Of a DNA stretch of 16,154 nucleotides, positions 13,221-16,154 are shown piece after piece (positions within the stretch are counted from its first letter, which is position 1; each line of letters opens with the position of its first letter). Source of the stretch: an uncultured Collinsella sp. (GTDB taxonomy: Bacteria > Actinomycetota > Coriobacteriia > Coriobacteriales > Coriobacteriaceae). The stretch is from positions 1-16,154 of the forward strand of contig UQEO01000041.1 in assembly GCA_900540095.1 (NCBI GenBank), given 5' to 3'. Both the position numbers and the translations under genes were made by a program. The notes under the pieces are model-generated. The model made no database searches. It saw only the letters and a list, made by a program, of their open reading frames with translations, and had not been told where the DNA came from.

Positions 13221-15902
13221 ATGCAAAAGGAATACCTGTCCGCCGCGGCGGAGGTGCTCAGCGACCAAGGTGTCGATGAGAACCTCGGCCTGAGCGACGA
13301 CGAGGCGTCGTCGCGCCTCGCTAAGACAGGCCCTAACAAGCTCGAGGAAGCCGAGAAGACGCCGCTGTGGAAGCGCTTCTTTGAGCAGATGGCCGACCCC
13401 ATGGTCATCATGCTGATCGTTGCCGCCGTCATCAGCGCGCTCACGGGCATGGTCAAGGGCGAGGCGGACTTTGCCGATGTCGCCATCATCATGTTCGTCG
13501 TTATCGTCAACTCGGTGCTGGGCGTGGTCCAGGAGGCTAAAAGCGAGGAGGCTCTCGAGGCCCTGCAGGAGATGAGCGCGGCGCAGTCCAAGGTGCTGCG
13601 CGACGGCAAGCTCGTGCACCTGCCGAGCGCCGAGCTCGTGCCCGGTGACGTGATCATGCTCGAGGCGGGCGACTCCGTCCCGGCCGACTGCCGCGTGCTC
13701 GAGAGCGCCACGATGAAGATCGAGGAGGCCGCCCTTACCGGCGAGTCCGTGCCCGTCGAGAAGCATGCCAACGTGATTGAGCTCGCCGCCGGCACCGACG
13801 ACGTGCCGCTCGGCGACCGCAAGAACATGTGTTACATGGGTTCCACCGTGGTATACGGCCGCGGCCGCGCCGTCGTGGTCGGCACCGGCATGAACACCGA
13901 GATGGGTAAGATCGCCGGCGCCCTGGCCGAGGCCAAGGAAGAGCTCACGCCGCTGCAGGTGAAGCTCGCCGAGCTCAGCCGCATCCTTACCATTATGGTC
14001 ATCGTCATCTGCGTCGTGATCTTTGGCGTCGACATCGTCCGCCACGGCGTGGGCAACGTCCTTACCGACCCAACTGCCCTGCTCGACACCTTTATGGTCG
14101 CCGTCTCGCTCGCCGTCGCCGCCATCCCCGAGGGCTTGGTCGCCGTCGTGACTATCGTCCTTTCGCTCGGCGTGACCAAGATGGCCAAGCGCCAGGCGAT
14201 CATCCGCAAACTTTCTGCTGTCGAGACACTCGGCTGCACGCAGACCATCTGCTCGGACAAGACCGGCACGCTTACCCAGAACAAGATGACCGTCGTCAAG
14301 CACGAGCTCGCTGCGCCCAAGGAGAAGTTCCTGGCCGGCATGGCTCTGTGCTCCGATGCCCAGTGGGACGAGGAGCTGGGCGAGGCCGTGGGCGAGCCGA
14401 CTGAGTGCGCGCTCGTCAACGACGCCGGCAAGGCGGGCCTCACTGGCCTGACTGCCGAGCACCCGCGCGTGGGCGAGGCCCCGTTCGACTCGGGCCGCAA
14501 GATGATGTCCGTGGTCGTCGAGACCCTGGACGGCGAGTACGAGCAGTACACCAAGGGCGCGCCCGACGTGGTGATCGGCCTGTGCACCCATATCTACGAG
14601 GGCGATAAGGTCGTCCCCCTGACCGAGGAGCGTCGTGCCGAGCTCGTGGCCGCCAACAAGGCCATGGCCGACGAGGCCCTGCGCGTGCTGGCGCTGGCGA
14701 GCCGCACCTACACCGAGGTCCCGGCCGACTGCAGCCCCGCCGCGCTCGAGCATGACCTGGTCTTCTGCGGCCTGTCCGGCATGATTGACCCGGTCCGCCC
14801 CGAGGTCGCCGACGCCATCCGCGAGGCGCACGACGCCGGTATCCGCACCGTCATGATCACGGGCGACCACATCGACACCGCTGTGGCTATCGCCAAGCAG
14901 CTGGGCATCGTCACCGATCGCAGCCATGCCATCACCGGTGCCGACCTCGATCGCATGAGCGACGAGGAACTCGACGCGCACATCGAGGACTACGGCGTGT
15001 ACGCCCGCGTCCAGCCCGAGCACAAGACGCGTATCGTCGAGGCCTGGAAGTCGCGCGACCAGATCGTGGCCATGACGGGCGACGGCGTCAACGACGCCCC
15101 GTCCATCAAACGCGCCGACATCGGCGTTGGAATGGGCATTACTGGTACCGACGTCACCAAGAACGTCGCCGACATGGTACTTGCCGACGACAACTTCGCC
15201 ACCATCATCGGTGCCTGCGAAGAGGGCCGTCGCATCTACGACAACATCCGCAAGGTCATCCAGTTCCTGCTTTCGGCCAACCTTGCCGAGGTCTTCTCGG
15301 TGTTTATCGCCACGCTCATCGGCTTTACCATCTTCCAGCCGGTGCAGCTGCTGTGGGTGAACCTGGTCACCGACTGCTTCCCCGCGCTCGCGCTGGGTAT
15401 GGAGGATGCCGAGGGCGACATCATGAAGCGCAAGCCGCGCAACGCCAAGGACGGCGTCTTTGCCGGACATATGGGTCTGGACTGCGTGGTCCAGGGCCTG
15501 ATCATCACCGTGCTGGTGCTGGCGAGCTTCTTTGTGGGCGTGTACTTTGACATGGGCTACATCCACATCGCCGATATGATCGCCGGCAATGCCGACGAGG
15601 AAGGCGTGATGATGGCGTTCATCACGCTCAACATGGTCGAGATTTTCCACTGCTTCAATATGCGCAGCCGTCGTGCGTCGCTGTTCACCATGAAGAAGCA
15701 GAACAAGTGGCTGTGGGCTTCTGCCGCGCTGGCACTGGTGCTGACGGTGATCGTGACCGTGCAGCCGACGCTTGCCGAGATGTTCTTTGGCCCTGTGACG
15801 CTTGAGCTCAAGGGCGTTCTTGCCGCGCTGGGTCTGGCCTTCCTGATCATCCCGCTGATGGAGATCTACAAGGCGATCATGCGCGCGGTCGAGAAGGAGT
15901 AA
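13221..15902 (+). CDS. Cation-translocating P-type ATPase, Ca2+ (P2A/SERCA-PMCA) type
   Basis: ATP-driven cation pump in the cytoplasmic membrane, most likely exporting Ca2+. The 893 residues contain an N-terminal cation-ATPase domain, TGES (173-176) in the actuator, PEGL (303-306) in M4, the phosphorylated Asp346 in DKTGTLT, the nucleotide-binding domain, GDGVND (620-625), and the C-terminal membrane segments. Transport-site residues of SERCA are conserved: E304 (E309), N687 and E690 (N768, E771, in SANLAEV), and N714, T717 and D718 (N796, T799, D800, in LWVNLVTD). In M8 the SERCA Glu908 position aligns with Arg817. Arg also occurs there in the Listeria pump LMCA1, which moves one Ca2+ per ATP. 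AGGAGGGG (13206-13213) precedes the ATG but is buried in a leader hairpin. It is a single gene with no partner subunit. Confidence 0.93.
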   Translation: MQKEYLSAAAEVLSDQGVDENLGLSDDEASSRLAKTGPNKLEEAEKTPLWKRFFEQMADPMVIMLIVAAVISALTGMVKGEADFADVAIIMFVVIVNSVLGVVQEAKSEEALEALQEMSAAQSKVLRDGKLVHLPSAELVPGDVIMLEAGDSVPADCRVLESATMKIEEAALTGESVPVEKHANVIELAAGTDDVPLGDRKNMCYMGSTVVYGRGRAVVVGTGMNTEMGKIAGALAEAKEELTPLQVKLAELSRILTIMVIVICVVIFGVDIVRHGVGNVLTDPTALLDTFMVAVSLAVAAIPEGLVAVVTIVLSLGVTKMAKRQAIIRKLSAVETLGCTQTICSDKTGTLTQNKMTVVKHELAAPKEKFLAGMALCSDAQWDEELGEAVGEPTECALVNDAGKAGLTGLTAEHPRVGEAPFDSGRKMMSVVVETLDGEYEQYTKGAPDVVIGLCTHIYEGDKVVPLTEERRAELVAANKAMADEALRVLALASRTYTEVPADCSPAALEHDLVFCGLSGMIDPVRPEVADAIREAHDAGIRTVMITGDHIDTAVAIAKQLGIVTDRSHAITGADLDRMSDEELDAHIEDYGVYARVQPEHKTRIVEAWKSRDQIVAMTGDGVNDAPSIKRADIGVGMGITGTDVTKNVADMVLADDNFATIIGACEEGRRIYDNIRKVIQFLLSANLAEVFSVFIATLIGFTIFQPVQLLWVNLVTDCFPALALGMEDAEGDIMKRKPRNAKDGVFAGHMGLDCVVQGLIITVLVLASFFVGVYFDMGYIHIADMIAGNADEEGVMMAFITLNMVEIFHCFNMRSRRASLFTMKKQNKWLWASAALALVLTVIVTVQPTLAEMFFGPVTLELKGVLAALGLAFLIIPLMEIYKAIMRAVEKE

Positions 15903-15915
15903 GTTAACCTGTCCG

Positions 15916-16003
15916 GGCCCGCCCCACGCCCTTTCTCCCTCACTGGTCCTCGCGCTTCGCGCTGCGGGATCGTTCGGGAGAAAGGGCTTCCGGGGCGGGC
16001 CCT
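15916..16003. repeat. 88-nt long hairpin element downstream of the cation ATPase
   Basis: The outer arms GGGCCCGCCCC (15916-15926)/GGGGCGGGCCC (15993-16003) are perfect over 11 bp. The middle arms GCCCTTTCTCCC (15929-15940)/GGGAGAAAGGGC (15977-15988) are perfect over 12 bp. The apex adds GGTCC/GGGATC and GCGC-TTC-GCGC pairings, so the whole segment folds into one long stem. No T tract follows. It starts 13 nt after the ATPase stop and may protect the mRNA 3' end or be a dispersed palindromic element. Confidence 0.8.
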
Positions 16004-16062
16004 GCGGTATCCTTGTTGGCTTTTCTCCAGCGCGGATGATAAAGGGCTGGGGGAAAGTTTGT

Positions 16063-16097
16063 GAGCCGGTCGAGCGTTTGCTCGACCGGCTCTTTTT
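16063..16097 (+). terminator. Strong intrinsic terminator
   Basis: A perfect 13-bp stem, GAGCCGGTCGAGC (16063-16075)/GCTCGACCGGCTC (16080-16092), has a GTTT loop and is followed by TTTTT (16093-16097). It is the first real terminator after the ATPase gene, about 160 nt past its stop codon, so the ATPase mRNA probably includes the long hairpin. From here to the window end I see no gene. Confidence 0.92.
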
Positions 16098-16154
16098 GAT
16101 TTACGGGCTTTAGCCTGTGCGGGGCGCGCAGCGCGCCGCATCAGAAACCACCCG

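Noticed and set aside
13167..15650. Long open frame of 827 codons on the minus strand opposite the ATPase gene
   Set aside because: Same codon-bias shadow effect; the plus-strand ATPase has every P-type motif.
1..16154. CRISPR arrays, tRNA or rRNA genes, insertion sequences and prophage genes
   Set aside because: No regularly spaced direct repeats, no cloverleaf, no transposase or phage proteins were seen on either strand.

Overview
The window comes from a high-GC bacterium. Gene content, codon use and protein flavour suggest a coriobacterium close to Collinsella (Actinomycetota). That assignment rests on remembered family patterns, such as the SPEL/YELCG-type endonuclease-like orphan and a full-length T-box in front of pheS. 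It was not tested by a database search.

Layout. (1) 1-132: an intrinsic terminator for a gene outside the window. (2) 133-1716, minus strand: an M32 zinc carboxypeptidase. (3) 1717-2221: a divergent intergenic region holding a promoter and a complete T-box leader (UUC/Phe specifier, antiterminator, terminator). (4) 2222-5936: pheS and pheT, the two phenylalanyl-tRNA synthetase subunits. They are separated by 184 bp carrying an ~85-nt palindromic element. (5) 5937-8896: terminator, promoter, a NikR-type inverted repeat, then an ECF-type nickel/cobalt importer (M-N fusion, Q, O). (6) 8977-9825: a zinc-dependent phospholipase C-like protein, ending tail-to-tail on (7) an orphan restriction-endonuclease-fold protein (9822-10895, minus). 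(8) 10896-11318: AT-richer non-coding DNA with an inverted-repeat element and the pyk terminator. (9) 11319-12779, minus: pyruvate kinase. (10) 12780-13220: an AT-rich divergent control region. (11) 13221-15902: a Ca2+-type P-type ATPase. (12) 15903-16154: an 88-nt near-perfect hairpin and a strong terminator.

How the genes work together. PheS and PheT form one enzyme whose transcription is probably gated by uncharged tRNA-Phe. The M/Q/O genes form one metal importer. The operator in front of it fits nickel-responsive repression by NikR better than B12 control, because no cobalamin riboswitch is visible. The P-type ATPase is a cation pump, probably for Ca2+ efflux.

The most interesting signal is the 5' leader of the ATPase (about 13117-13213). 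A 12-bp stem buries the Shine-Dalgarno sequence. A second hairpin has a 7-nt loop that is fully complementary to the loop of the first, and an alternative long helix would free the Shine-Dalgarno sequence. This looks like a translational riboswitch or other structured cis-regulatory RNA of a class I do not recognise.
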